DNA of 42,040 bases. Origin: Pseudomonadota bacterium (lineage in GTDB: Bacteria > Pseudomonadota > Alphaproteobacteria > Reyranellales > Reyranellaceae). This document shows positions 1 to 7,021 of this stretch, piece after piece. The notes below the pieces were generated by a model, which was not told where the DNA came from, searched no databases, and was given only the letters and a program-made list of their open reading frames with translations. The stretch's first letter is position 1. Every line of letters begins with the position of its first letter. The position numbers and the translations under genes were made by a program. The DNA is taken from contig JAFEFF010000197.1 of assembly GCA_018240745.1 (NCBI GenBank), forward strand, positions 1 through 42,040. Direction: 5' to 3'.

Positions 1-125
1 ATGCGGTGGCGGCGGCGATCGCGAGCGCCCGCGACGGAAGCTGAGCCCATGGGACAGGCTGGTCTGCGAGAGTGCCCGCTCCAGTTCCGCTCACGGCATC
101 AACGACTTGAGGGGCGCTGCCAGGG
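1..125 (+). other. Left flank; possible 3' tail of an upstream gene
   Basis: The frame beginning at position 3 reads 13 codons (AVAAAIASARDGS) and stops with TGA at 42-44. That could be the end of a plus-strand gene lying mostly outside the window, but it is too short to identify. The rest, up to the FNR-type box at 126, shows no gene. A small palindrome, TCAA-cgac-TTGA, lies at 99-110; its half-sites face the wrong way for an FNR box. Confidence 0.2.
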
Positions 126-139
126 TTGAGATGGATCAA
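126..139 (+). promoter_or_regulatory. FNR/FixK-type box upstream of the Lon-like protease gene
   Basis: The sequence TTGAGATGGATCAA matches the FNR/FixK consensus TTGAT-N4-ATCAA at nine of ten defined bases. Its centre (132.5) is 42.5 nt before the ATG at 175. A weak -10-like CATTCT lies at 163-168, 33 nt from the box centre, which is the spacing of an activator bound near -41.5. The same arrangement would place the transcript start at or next to the ATG. Two more such boxes lie within 6.6 kb, at 5873 and 6696. Confidence 0.65.
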
Positions 140-174
140 GGTGCCAGGTCCGCACCAGACGGCATTCTTTTCCG

Positions 175-2586
175 ATGGCTACCGATTCTGAATTGCTCGT
201 CCCATTGCCGGCGGGAAGCCTGTTCAGGCCTGCGGACTTGTCCCGATTGGCGTTCGAAACGACGCGCGATCTGGTCCCGGTCTCCCTGCTGACGGCGCAC
301 CGCCGCGCCGACGAAGCGATCCGATTCGGCATGGGCGTTTCTGCGCGGGGCTTCAACATTTTCGCCAGCGGCCCCAGCATGGCCCGTCTGCCATCGGCCC
401 TGCACCGATTGCTGACAGACATGCCGTCCGAAGGCAAAGCGCTGTCGGATTGGGTGTATGTCAACAACTTCGTCGAGCCCCATCGTCCGGCCGCCTTGGC
501 GCTGCCGCCGGGGCGCGGGGTTCCCTTGCACCGTTCGATGAGACGGCTGATCGAGGACTTGCGTGCGACATTGCCGGCACTGTTCGACAGCGAGGATTAC
601 CAGCGCCGACGGACCGCCATTGACGAATCGTTCCGTGCCAAGACACAGGCCGTCTTCGAGGCCTTGGGCAAGAAGGCCGCGTCGCTCGGGGTCGCCATCG
701 TGCGCACGCCCATGGGATTCACCGTGACCCCGATGGACAAGGGTGAGATCGTCGAGCCGGACGCTTTCAGCAAATGGCCCGAAGCGAAGAAGGAAGAGGT
801 GAGGCACGCGATCTCGGTGATCGAAGCCGAGATGGAACAATCATTGCAGGCCATTCCCCGGCTGCAGAAAGAACGCGGCGAGGCGGTCAAAGCACTCGAT
901 CACGAGACCGCGAACTTCGCCATTGGTCAGGAGATCGACGAGCTGCGGCCGGCCTTCTCCGACTTGCCGCAAGTGATCGAGTACCTGGAGGCCGTCCGCG
1001 CCGACCTGACACAACATGTCCAGCTCTTTCTCACGCAACCGGAAGGTGGTTCTCCGGAACGGCTGGATGCGATGCAGCTAGGACATCCGCTCGAGCGGTA
1101 CGACATCAACGTCATCGTCAGCAACCAGCCGGATGGACATTCTCCCGTCGTCGAAGAGCTCAATCCAACCGTTGGCAACCTGCTTGGAAGGGTCGAGCAC
1201 ATCTCCTTCCAGGGCGCACTCGTCACCAATTTCCGCATGATCAAGGCCGGTGCATTGCATCGCGCCAACGGCGGCACGATCGTCATCGATGCCGGCAGCC
1301 TTCTCACCGAGCCGTTCGCGTGGCCGGCGCTGAAGCGAGTCCTGACGCGGCAAGAGATCGTGATAGAGGACCTTGCGCATATCGTCGGTTTTGGATCTAC
1401 CGCGATGCTCGAACCGAAGCCGATTCCGCTCAATTTGAAGGTGGTCCTGTTCGGCGAGCGATGGATCTACTATGCGCTCGCCCGCCTCGACCCGGAGTTC
1501 CGCAAGCACTTCAAGGTACTGGCCGATTTCGAGGACGAGCTGGACCGTTCTCCGGAAAGCGAAGCCTTCATGGCACGACTCATCGGGGGCATAGCAAGCG
1601 ATGCAAATCTGCGACCGCTCGACCGAGGCGGCGTCGAGGCGACGCTGGAGCGCGTCGCGCGCCTCACGGACGATTCCACGAAGCTTTCGCTGCTGGTCGA
1701 GCACATAGAAGATCTCATCACCGAGGCCGATCGCGTTGCCGCCGACTCGCATCAGGAACTGATCCGGAGGAAGGATATCGAGAGCGCGATCGCAGCTCAG
1801 CGACATCGTGCGGCGCGGCTGGAGGAACGAAGCCGTGACATGATTCTGCGGAACCTGGCCATGATTGCGAGCGACGGAGCCCGCATAGGCCAGGTCAACG
1901 GCCTCTCGGTCATCGATCTGGCGGGGCATTCCTTCGGCCGTCCGTCACGCATCACGGCACGTGTCGCTCCAGGGGGCGGCAAGATCGTCGATATCGAGCG
2001 CGAGGTCGAGCTGGGAGGTCCGCTTCACTCCAAGGGCGTCCTGATCCTGTCGGGATTCATCACCGGCCGCTATGCGCAGGATGTTCCCATGTCGCTCCAA
2101 GGCAGCCTGGTCTTCGAGCAATCGTACGGCGGCGTCGAAGGCGACAGCGCGTCGGTCGCCGAGCTTTGTGCCCTGTTGTCCGCCCTCGCCAGCACACCTT
2201 TGCGTCAGGACATCGGCATCACGGGCTCGGTCAACCAGCATGGTGACGTCCAGCCGATCGGCGGCGTCAACGAGAAGATCGAAGGTTTTTTCGATATTTG
2301 CGCAGCGCGCGGATTGACGGGTCGGCAGGGTGTTCTGATCCCGGCGTCCAACGTGCAACACCTCATGCTCCGACAGGACGTGGTCCAAGCCTGCGCCGAG
2401 GGCAGATTCTCCATCTATCCGATGAAGAATGTCGACCAGGCCCTGTCATTGTTGACGGGCATGAAAGCCGGCGAGCGCGACCCGGATGGGCATTACCCTC
2501 CGGGCTGCGTCAACGCTTGCGTGGTGGATCGGCTCGCCCGGTTCGCTGCGGCCCGCAAGGCTCTTGCGGCGTCGCAGGGGCGATAG
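175..2586 (+). CDS. Lon-like (LonB/YcbZ-type) protease with degenerate AAA domain
   Basis: An 803-residue protein of the AAA_32/Lon_C type, cytoplasmic, expected to degrade unfolded or regulatory proteins. The C-terminal Lon protease domain (about 585-775) is intact: the nucleophile is Ser658 in EGDSAS and the partner is Lys701 in GGVNEKIEG, the 43-residue spacing of the Lon Ser/Lys dyad. The N-terminal ATPase part is degraded: at the P-loop position it reads FNIFASGPSMARLPSA (60-75), with no GxGK[ST], and the Walker B-like strand is GGTIVIDAG with one acidic residue. It may therefore work without ATP hydrolysis, as suspected for some YcbZ-like proteins. The ATG has no Shine-Dalgarno; with the FNR-type box at 126 it fits a leaderless transcript. 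The next gene starts 2 nt after the stop, so the two are probably cotranscribed. Confidence 0.85.
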   Translation: MATDSELLVPLPAGSLFRPADLSRLAFETTRDLVPVSLLTAHRRADEAIRFGMGVSARGFNIFASGPSMARLPSALHRLLTDMPSEGKALSDWVYVNNFVEPHRPAALALPPGRGVPLHRSMRRLIEDLRATLPALFDSEDYQRRRTAIDESFRAKTQAVFEALGKKAASLGVAIVRTPMGFTVTPMDKGEIVEPDAFSKWPEAKKEEVRHAISVIEAEMEQSLQAIPRLQKERGEAVKALDHETANFAIGQEIDELRPAFSDLPQVIEYLEAVRADLTQHVQLFLTQPEGGSPERLDAMQLGHPLERYDINVIVSNQPDGHSPVVEELNPTVGNLLGRVEHISFQGALVTNFRMIKAGALHRANGGTIVIDAGSLLTEPFAWPALKRVLTRQEIVIEDLAHIVGFGSTAMLEPKPIPLNLKVVLFGERWIYYALARLDPEFRKHFKVLADFEDELDRSPESEAFMARLIGGIASDANLRPLDRGGVEATLERVARLTDDSTKLSLLVEHIEDLITEADRVAADSHQELIRRKDIESAIAAQRHRAARLEERSRDMILRNLAMIASDGARIGQVNGLSVIDLAGHSFGRPSRITARVAPGGGKIVDIEREVELGGPLHSKGVLILSGFITGRYAQDVPMSLQGSLVFEQSYGGVEGDSASVAELCALLSALASTPLRQDIGITGSVNQHGDVQPIGGVNEKIEGFFDICAARGLTGRQGVLIPASNVQHLMLRQDVVQACAEGRFSIYPMKNVDQALSLLTGMKAGERDPDGHYPPGCVNACVVDRLARFAAARKALAASQGR

Positions 2587-2588
2587 CC

Positions 2589-3359
2589 ATGCCTGGCGCC
2601 CTTCAGTATCGTCGCCTTGTGCTCGAAACCGGCGAGCATTTGCCGCTCCATACCCTTCGACTGGCCGGGGACCTTGCCGGAGCGCTCGGCCTCGACATCG
2701 TCGGCATCTCACCCGAAGACCCGAATCTCCTGGAGCTCACACGCGTCGCCCTGTTGCGCGAGTTGCGTCTGCCCGGCCACGATTGGCAACCCCTGGACGC
2801 TCAGCGCCTGCTCTTCGAGCGGACATTGCTGTCAGAACAGACGAAGCGGCTGATCAGCGAAGAAGCGGCCGCGCGCGGGCTCGGTTGCGCGTTTGGCGAC
2901 GACAACGATCCGCTCAGCGCCTCGGACATAGCCGTCTTCACGAGGCCCTTGTGGGATGCAAAGCGATTCCTGGCCCAAGCGGCATGGTCACCGCGGGTCG
3001 GATACGAGAGCACCAGTTCCGCCATCGTGCTCGTCCCCGGTGCCCCCGCGCAGGCTTCGCGATTGGTCGCCGCCATCGGAGAGACTGACGATGACGATCC
3101 GGCGGCTTCGATTGGAATGCGCCTGGCCTCGGCGACCGGAGACGATCTCGTGATATTGCGCCCGCCGGCGCCAATGTCCGCTGCCAACCTGACGCGATTG
3201 CTCGAGCAGGAGCTGCGCCCGCGCCGGGAACGCCTGGTGATCTTGCCGCCCGGCACCGAGGCCCGGCAAATCGCGGGCGAGCTGGCAGACCGCCGCAACA
3301 GCTCGGTGCTTGTTCCTTCGCTGGCAATCGGCCCATCGCAACGCAGACGCCGCCCCTGA
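2589..3359 (+). CDS. Hypothetical protein, partner of the Lon-like protease
   Basis: A 256-residue soluble protein with no signal peptide or membrane segment. I do not recognise it. The open frame extends further upstream, but ATG 2589 is preferred because it sits 2 nt after the protease stop and follows a purine-rich AGGGG. The sequence alternates hydrophobic strands and helices in two halves: LHTLRLAGDLAGALGLDIVGI near 22-42, and SAIVLVPGAP then DLVILRPPAP, RLVILPPG and SVLVPSLAIG in the second half. That pattern resembles a Rossmann-like or universal-stress-protein-like fold, but no ATP-binding G-x2-G-x9-G[ST] motif is visible. Its place between a stress protease and a glucoamylase, behind an FNR-type box, suggests a role in the low-oxygen response; this is inference. 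Confidence 0.6.
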   Translation: MPGALQYRRLVLETGEHLPLHTLRLAGDLAGALGLDIVGISPEDPNLLELTRVALLRELRLPGHDWQPLDAQRLLFERTLLSEQTKRLISEEAAARGLGCAFGDDNDPLSASDIAVFTRPLWDAKRFLAQAAWSPRVGYESTSSAIVLVPGAPAQASRLVAAIGETDDDDPAASIGMRLASATGDDLVILRPPAPMSAANLTRLLEQELRPRRERLVILPPGTEARQIAGELADRRNSSVLVPSLAIGPSQRRRRP

Positions 3360-3391
3360 TCTCGGCCAGGCCGCGGCTGCCCGGAAATATG

Positions 3392-3454
3392 CGCGTCTCC
3401 ATCGAAACGTCGTACCTTGTAGGCCGTAGCGCCCGAGAGGCGGATGGAGACGCG
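3392..3454 (+). promoter_or_regulatory. Inverted repeat masking the glucoamylase ribosome binding site
   Basis: CGCGTCTCCATC at 3392-3403 and its exact complement GATGGAGACGCG at 3443-3454 can pair as a 12-bp stem with a 39-nt loop. The right arm contains the only Shine-Dalgarno candidate (GGAGA, 3446-3450) for the GTG start at 3457. In an mRNA read through from the upstream genes the stem would hide the ribosome binding site. It could instead act as a weak attenuator. There is no U-run, so it is not a classical terminator. Confidence 0.45.
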
Positions 3455-3456
3455 AA

Positions 3457-5817
3457 GTGCCGAACGACTCGAGCGACCTGAAGTTGAAGGCTCCCGGCAG
3501 CCCTGGCGTACCGCCAACCTGGGCGAGCAGTGCCAAGGATCTGGTCGGCACCGCACTGGGTCCTTCGCGCATATGGTTCACCATCGGCTACGGGATCATC
3601 AATGAAGTCTTCTACCCGCGGGTGGATCTGCCGCAGATCCGCGATCTCGGCTTCATAGTGGCTGACGGCGCCGGCTTCTGGTGCGAGGTGAAGAGGCTCG
3701 GAACCCATCGCGTCAGCACTCCTGAAGCCGGCATACCGGCCATCGAAGTCGTTCACACGCACGACCGGTTCGTGTTGAGGCAACGTGTTGTTCCCGACCC
3801 CCGGCGCGACGTCCTGCTGATCGAGGTCGCCCTCGAGGGTGAGGCGGGCCTCCAGCCTTACGCGCTGCTCGCCCCACATCTCGGCGGAAGCGGCCATGGC
3901 AATACGGCCACGGTGTATGCCGAACGAGGCCACACCGTGCTTGCCGCCGAGCAAGGACCCTTCGGTCTCGCTCTCGCCGCTGTCGACGACCAACAGAAGG
4001 ACGCATGGGGAACCGCGAGCGCGGGATATGTCGGGTCGAGCGATGGCTGGCAGGATTTCAATCGAAACGGAGCGATGCGCTGGCACTATCGCGAGGCCGG
4101 ACCCGGCAACGTTGCCTTGATGGGCAAGCTGCCCCGTCGCGCAACTCTTGCCCTCGCCTTTGGCGGTGGCAAGGAATCTGCCGCAACCCTGGCGATCTCG
4201 TCGCTGATTCAGGACTTCGACACGGTATGGGACGATCACGTGGCACGCTGGCGTGCCTGGCATGCCGGATTGAAAACCACCCGACTGCCCTCGCCACAGC
4301 TTGACGAGCAATTGCGTCTCTCCGCCATGGTGCTGCGCACCCATCAGGACAAGACCTATCCCGGAGCCATGGTGGCAAGCCTCTCGATCCCCTGGGGCAA
4401 CAGCAAGGACGAAAGGGGCGGTTATCATCTCGTTTGGCCGCGCGACCTGGTCGAGAGCGCCCTTGCCCTTGTGGCTCTCGGCGCCCTCGAAGAAGCGAGA
4501 AATATCCTTCGCTATCTGATCGCGACGCAACTCCCCGACGGTCGCTGGTACCAGAACCAGTGGCTCGGCGGCACGGCAGCGTGGAGCGGAGTACAATTGG
4601 ACGAGGTGGCCTGGCCGGTGCTCCTGGCCGGAGCCCTCGCCGAACAGGGCGCACTGCGGGATATCCGCTGCAGCGAGATGGTTTGCCGGGCCTTGGGCTT
4701 CATCATCCGCTTCGGCCCCGCATCCGACCAGGATCGCTGGGAAGAAATCGCAGGGCTGAGCACTTTCACTCTTGCCACTTGCATCGCTGCACTGATCGTT
4801 GGAGCCGAATTCCTGGAAGAGCCACTTTGCGATCTCGCGAGATCGGTGGCTGACGACTGGAACGCCAATGTCGAGGACTGGACCACAGCCGGCGGCACAG
4901 CGCTCGCGCGCCGCTTCAACGTGGAACGATACTATGTGCGCTGCGCTCCTCCTCGCATCGTGGAATCGCCAGAAGCCATCTCGGACCGCATTCCTCTCAA
5001 GAATCGCGGGCCGGGGGCCGAGGTCATTGCCGCCGACCAGGTAAGTACGGATTTCCTGCAGCTTGTCAGGTTGGGACTCCGGCGGCCTGACTTCCCGGTC
5101 GTGCGTGACACGCTCGAGGTCATCGACGGCATTCTCAAGGTCGAGACACCCTCCGGGCCGGGATGGCATCGCTACAATGGCGACGGCTATGGTGAGCGGG
5201 AGGGCGGCCTTCCCTATCTCGGCACCGGCCACGGACGGCTTTGGCCGCTGCTTACTGGCGAGCGGGGACATTACGAACTATCGGCCGGTGGTGATGCGCT
5301 TCCGTATCTGGAAGCAATCGACAGGATGACTGGACGCGGAAAGCTGATTCCCGAGCAGGTATGGGACGAGCAGGCCCTTCCAGCCGCTTACCTGTACCCC
5401 GGCAAGCCAACGGGATCGGCCATGCCTCTGGTTTGGGCTCATGCGGAGTTCGTCAAGCTGGCGATCGGGATCGCCAGGAAGGCGCCGACCGACCGGCCGG
5501 CGGCTGCGTTCCGCCGATACTCCGAGACCCAGACCCGGCCCAGCCACGCGCACTGGTCGCCGCGCGCCAGGATCACGCGCATACGTCCTGGCCTCGGCTT
5601 GCGGCTCCTCCTGGAAGAGCCATCCACTGTTCATTTGACCACCAATGACGGGAACACGAGCAAGGAGATGACGACCATTCCAGGGGCATTCGATCTGCAC
5701 GTTGTCGAAATTCCCAGCGCGACGCTACCGCTGCACACGCGCATGCGGTTCAGCATCGTCAGCAGCGCGAGCAACAGCTTGGTGCGAGGCAGTTACGAAG
5801 TCGCCGTCTCGAAGTAG
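3457..5817 (+). CDS. GH15 glucoamylase / glucodextranase-type glucosidase
   Basis: A 786-residue glycoside hydrolase family 15 enzyme expected to release glucose from the non-reducing ends of alpha-glucans such as glycogen or maltodextrin. It has the bacterial layout: an N-terminal beta-sandwich (about 10-265), an (alpha/alpha)6 barrel (about 285-690) and a C-terminal beta domain (about 695-786). The barrel shows LVWPRDLVES, the catalytic acid Glu383 in VQLDEVAWP and the catalytic base Glu633 in LIPEQVWDE. There is no signal peptide, so an intracellular storage-glycogen substrate is more likely than external starch. The GTG start is chosen because GGAGA lies six bases upstream; the nearby ATG at 3444 is in another frame. 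It lies 97 nt after the preceding gene on the same strand and may belong to the same oxygen-regulated unit. Confidence 0.9.
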   Translation: MPNDSSDLKLKAPGSPGVPPTWASSAKDLVGTALGPSRIWFTIGYGIINEVFYPRVDLPQIRDLGFIVADGAGFWCEVKRLGTHRVSTPEAGIPAIEVVHTHDRFVLRQRVVPDPRRDVLLIEVALEGEAGLQPYALLAPHLGGSGHGNTATVYAERGHTVLAAEQGPFGLALAAVDDQQKDAWGTASAGYVGSSDGWQDFNRNGAMRWHYREAGPGNVALMGKLPRRATLALAFGGGKESAATLAISSLIQDFDTVWDDHVARWRAWHAGLKTTRLPSPQLDEQLRLSAMVLRTHQDKTYPGAMVASLSIPWGNSKDERGGYHLVWPRDLVESALALVALGALEEARNILRYLIATQLPDGRWYQNQWLGGTAAWSGVQLDEVAWPVLLAGALAEQGALRDIRCSEMVCRALGFIIRFGPASDQDRWEEIAGLSTFTLATCIAALIVGAEFLEEPLCDLARSVADDWNANVEDWTTAGGTALARRFNVERYYVRCAPPRIVESPEAISDRIPLKNRGPGAEVIAADQVSTDFLQLVRLGLRRPDFPVVRDTLEVIDGILKVETPSGPGWHRYNGDGYGEREGGLPYLGTGHGRLWPLLTGERGHYELSAGGDALPYLEAIDRMTGRGKLIPEQVWDEQALPAAYLYPGKPTGSAMPLVWAHAEFVKLAIGIARKAPTDRPAAAFRRYSETQTRPSHAHWSPRARITRIRPGLGLRLLLEEPSTVHLTTNDGNTSKEMTTIPGAFDLHVVEIPSATLPLHTRMRFSIVSSASNSLVRGSYEVAVSK

Positions 5818-5872
5818 GAACGCCGGTAGGTCCAAGCGGACGTACGAACCAGGTCAGCGCGCGACCATCGGC

Positions 5873-5886
5873 TTGATCTGCATCAA
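5873..5886 (+). promoter_or_regulatory. Perfect FNR/FixK box upstream of the 48-residue membrane peptide
   Basis: TTGATCTGCATCAA is a ten-of-ten match to the FNR/FixK consensus TTGAT-N4-ATCAA. Its centre (5879.5) is 65 nt before the ATG at 5945. An AT-rich -10-like GAATAG lies at 5906-5911, about 29 nt from the centre, near class II spacing, leaving a leader of roughly 24 nt. The box lies 56 nt after the glucoamylase stop, so it most likely serves the small gene downstream. Confidence 0.7.
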
Positions 5887-5944
5887 CGCCGGCTCCTCAC
5901 CTCCCGAATAGGAGTGTCGAGGACACGCGTGATGGAGTATGGCC

Positions 5945-6091
5945 ATGCGTCCCATCCTTCTCATCCTTGCTGTCATTGGACTCGTGTTGATCGGCGCAGG
6001 GGCGGCCAGCGTCACGGAGCGCCTGCTGACCCCTGACGAGCTGCAGCGGCCTGTGGTGTTGGACCAGCCCATTCATCCCGGCGACAAGTGA
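5945..6091 (+). CDS. Small one-helix membrane peptide under an FNR-type box
   Basis: A 48-residue peptide beginning MRPILLILAVIGLVLIGAGA and ending in a short polar tail (VTERLLTPDELQ, then VVLDQPIHPGDK). Residues 3-20 form one hydrophobic helix and the tail is probably in the periplasm or cytosol; there is no lipobox cysteine. I do not recognise a family. The start is chosen because GGAG (5934-5937) is seven bases before this ATG, whereas it almost touches the in-frame ATG at 5939. A perfect FNR-type box and a -10-like sequence directly upstream make a real small gene likely. Its last 19 bases overlap tail-to-tail with the hibernation-factor gene. Confidence 0.55.
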   Translation: MRPILLILAVIGLVLIGAGAASVTERLLTPDELQRPVVLDQPIHPGDK

Positions 6092-6645
6092 TGCTTGCCG
6101 ATCGGGACGACCGCGCTTGCCTGGGGACCTTTCTCGCCTTCGCCCGGGTGCAGAACGAACCGGACCTCATCGCCAACGGTCAGCTTCGAGAAGCAGCCGT
6201 CTGCGACGGAGTTGCCGTGGAAGTAGACTTCGCTGCCGTCGCGCGTTTCGATGAAGCCATAGTCACCTTCGGCGATCAGGCGGGCGATCGTGCCATGAGA
6301 CGGCTCCTCGTGTGCCTTCACGGCGCCGCGCCGCTGCCGGACGTGGTCCTCCAACTGCCGCCTCACGGCGTCGAAGGAATCGCGTACCGCGACGTAGACG
6401 TCCTCGTGGGCATGGTGCTCGGGCGGATCGCGTTTCACGACGATCTCCTTGCCCGGGACCTTGAGATCGATCCGCACATGGTAAAGGTCGCCTTGGCGAT
6501 GCCGTTTCGGCGCCTCTATGAGAACGCGGCAGCTTACGATGCGATCGAAGAACCGCTCGAGTTCGCGGGCGCGCTCGCGGACCTTCGCTTCGACAGCCGG
6601 GGATGCATCAATGTTGCGGAACGTGATTTGAAGCCAGGCAGGCAT
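6073..6645 (-). CDS. Ribosome hibernation factor (HPF/RaiA) fused to a cold-shock domain
   Basis: A 190-residue two-domain protein. Residues 1-105 form an HPF/RaiA (sigma-54 modulation) domain, with LQITFRNIDASPAVEAKVRE and a later VRIDLKVPGKEIVVKR; members bind the 30S subunit at the mRNA/tRNA channel and silence ribosomes. Residues 117-180 form a cold-shock OB fold with an RNP1-like GDYGFIET and an RNP2-like EVYFHGN, known to bind single-stranded RNA or DNA. The long-HPF dimerisation tail is absent; the cold-shock domain takes its place. The start is ATG 6645, since GAGGAG lies just upstream and the HPF domain begins there; an upstream in-frame ATG at 6684 would add an unrelated leader. An FNR-type box at 6696-6709 points to induction when oxygen is short. 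Confidence 0.85.
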   Translation of the reverse strand: MPAWLQITFRNIDASPAVEAKVRERARELERFFDRIVSCRVLIEAPKRHRQGDLYHVRIDLKVPGKEIVVKRDPPEHHAHEDVYVAVRDSFDAVRRQLEDHVRQRRGAVKAHEEPSHGTIARLIAEGDYGFIETRDGSEVYFHGNSVADGCFSKLTVGDEVRFVLHPGEGEKGPQASAVVPIGKHHLSPG

Positions 6646-6695
6646 GGAGGCTCCTCTGTGACATTGACAGCCTACACAGGGCAAAGCCTCTCGTT

Positions 6696-6709
6696 TTGAG
6701 GCAGGTCAA
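6696..6709 (-). promoter_or_regulatory. FNR/FixK-type box upstream of the hibernation-factor gene
   Basis: On the minus strand the sequence is TTGACCTGCCTCAA, with both half-sites TTGA and TCAA in the right order and spacing (eight of ten consensus bases). The centre at 6702.5 is about 57 nt before the ATG at 6645. A weak TAGGCT at 6674-6669 sits near the expected -10 position for a class II site, giving a leader of about 16 nt that still contains the GAGGAG ribosome binding site. Confidence 0.6.
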
Positions 6710-6846
6710 ATTACAGCCCAAATGGGGCTCCCAAGCTGATTTCGCGTGAACGTCAGATGAACCTTTCGTCGGCGGGCTGCCCTTCCGGCCCGTGGGCGTG
6801 GAGTTCGCGGACCTCAGGCACCTCACCTTCCCCGTCTTCGGGTAGG

Positions 6847-7002
6847 GCTATCGCATATGCCCTCCGTCGTCTCGACCAAGGCCCGGAGGGCCGCGTGGCG
6901 AGACCTTCTCTCTACGACAAGCCGCGTATCGTTGAGAGAAGGTCTCTCCGCTCCGCGCTTCGCGCTCCGGTCGAGACGACGGGGAATGCCATATGCGGTA
7001 GC
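6847..7002. repeat. Large imperfect palindrome (nested inverted repeats, MITE-like)
   Basis: Three nested pairs of arms share one centre: GCTATCGCATATG (6847-6859) with CATATGCGGTAGC (6990-7002), one mismatch; CTCCGTCGTCTCGACC (6862-6877) with GGTCGAGACGACGGGG (6969-6984), one mismatch; and GAGACCTTCTCTC (6900-6912) with GAGAGAAGGTCTC (6934-6946), perfect. The whole could fold into one long cruciform. It contains no gene and lies between the hydratase stop and the hibernation-factor promoter. It may act as a terminator, or be a non-autonomous repeat of the genome. The stretch 6710-6846 shows nothing else. Confidence 0.7.
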
Positions 7003-7021
7003 CTTACGTTTTCGGGCGCCG

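Noticed and set aside
99..110. TCAA-cgac-TTGA as a fourth FNR-type box
   Set aside because: The half-sites are in reversed order and four bases apart; the consensus needs TTGA first and six bases between.
136..840. Long minus-strand frames opposite the Lon-like protease gene
   Set aside because: They are antisense shadows in G+C-rich DNA; the plus strand carries the catalytic dyad and consistent codon use.
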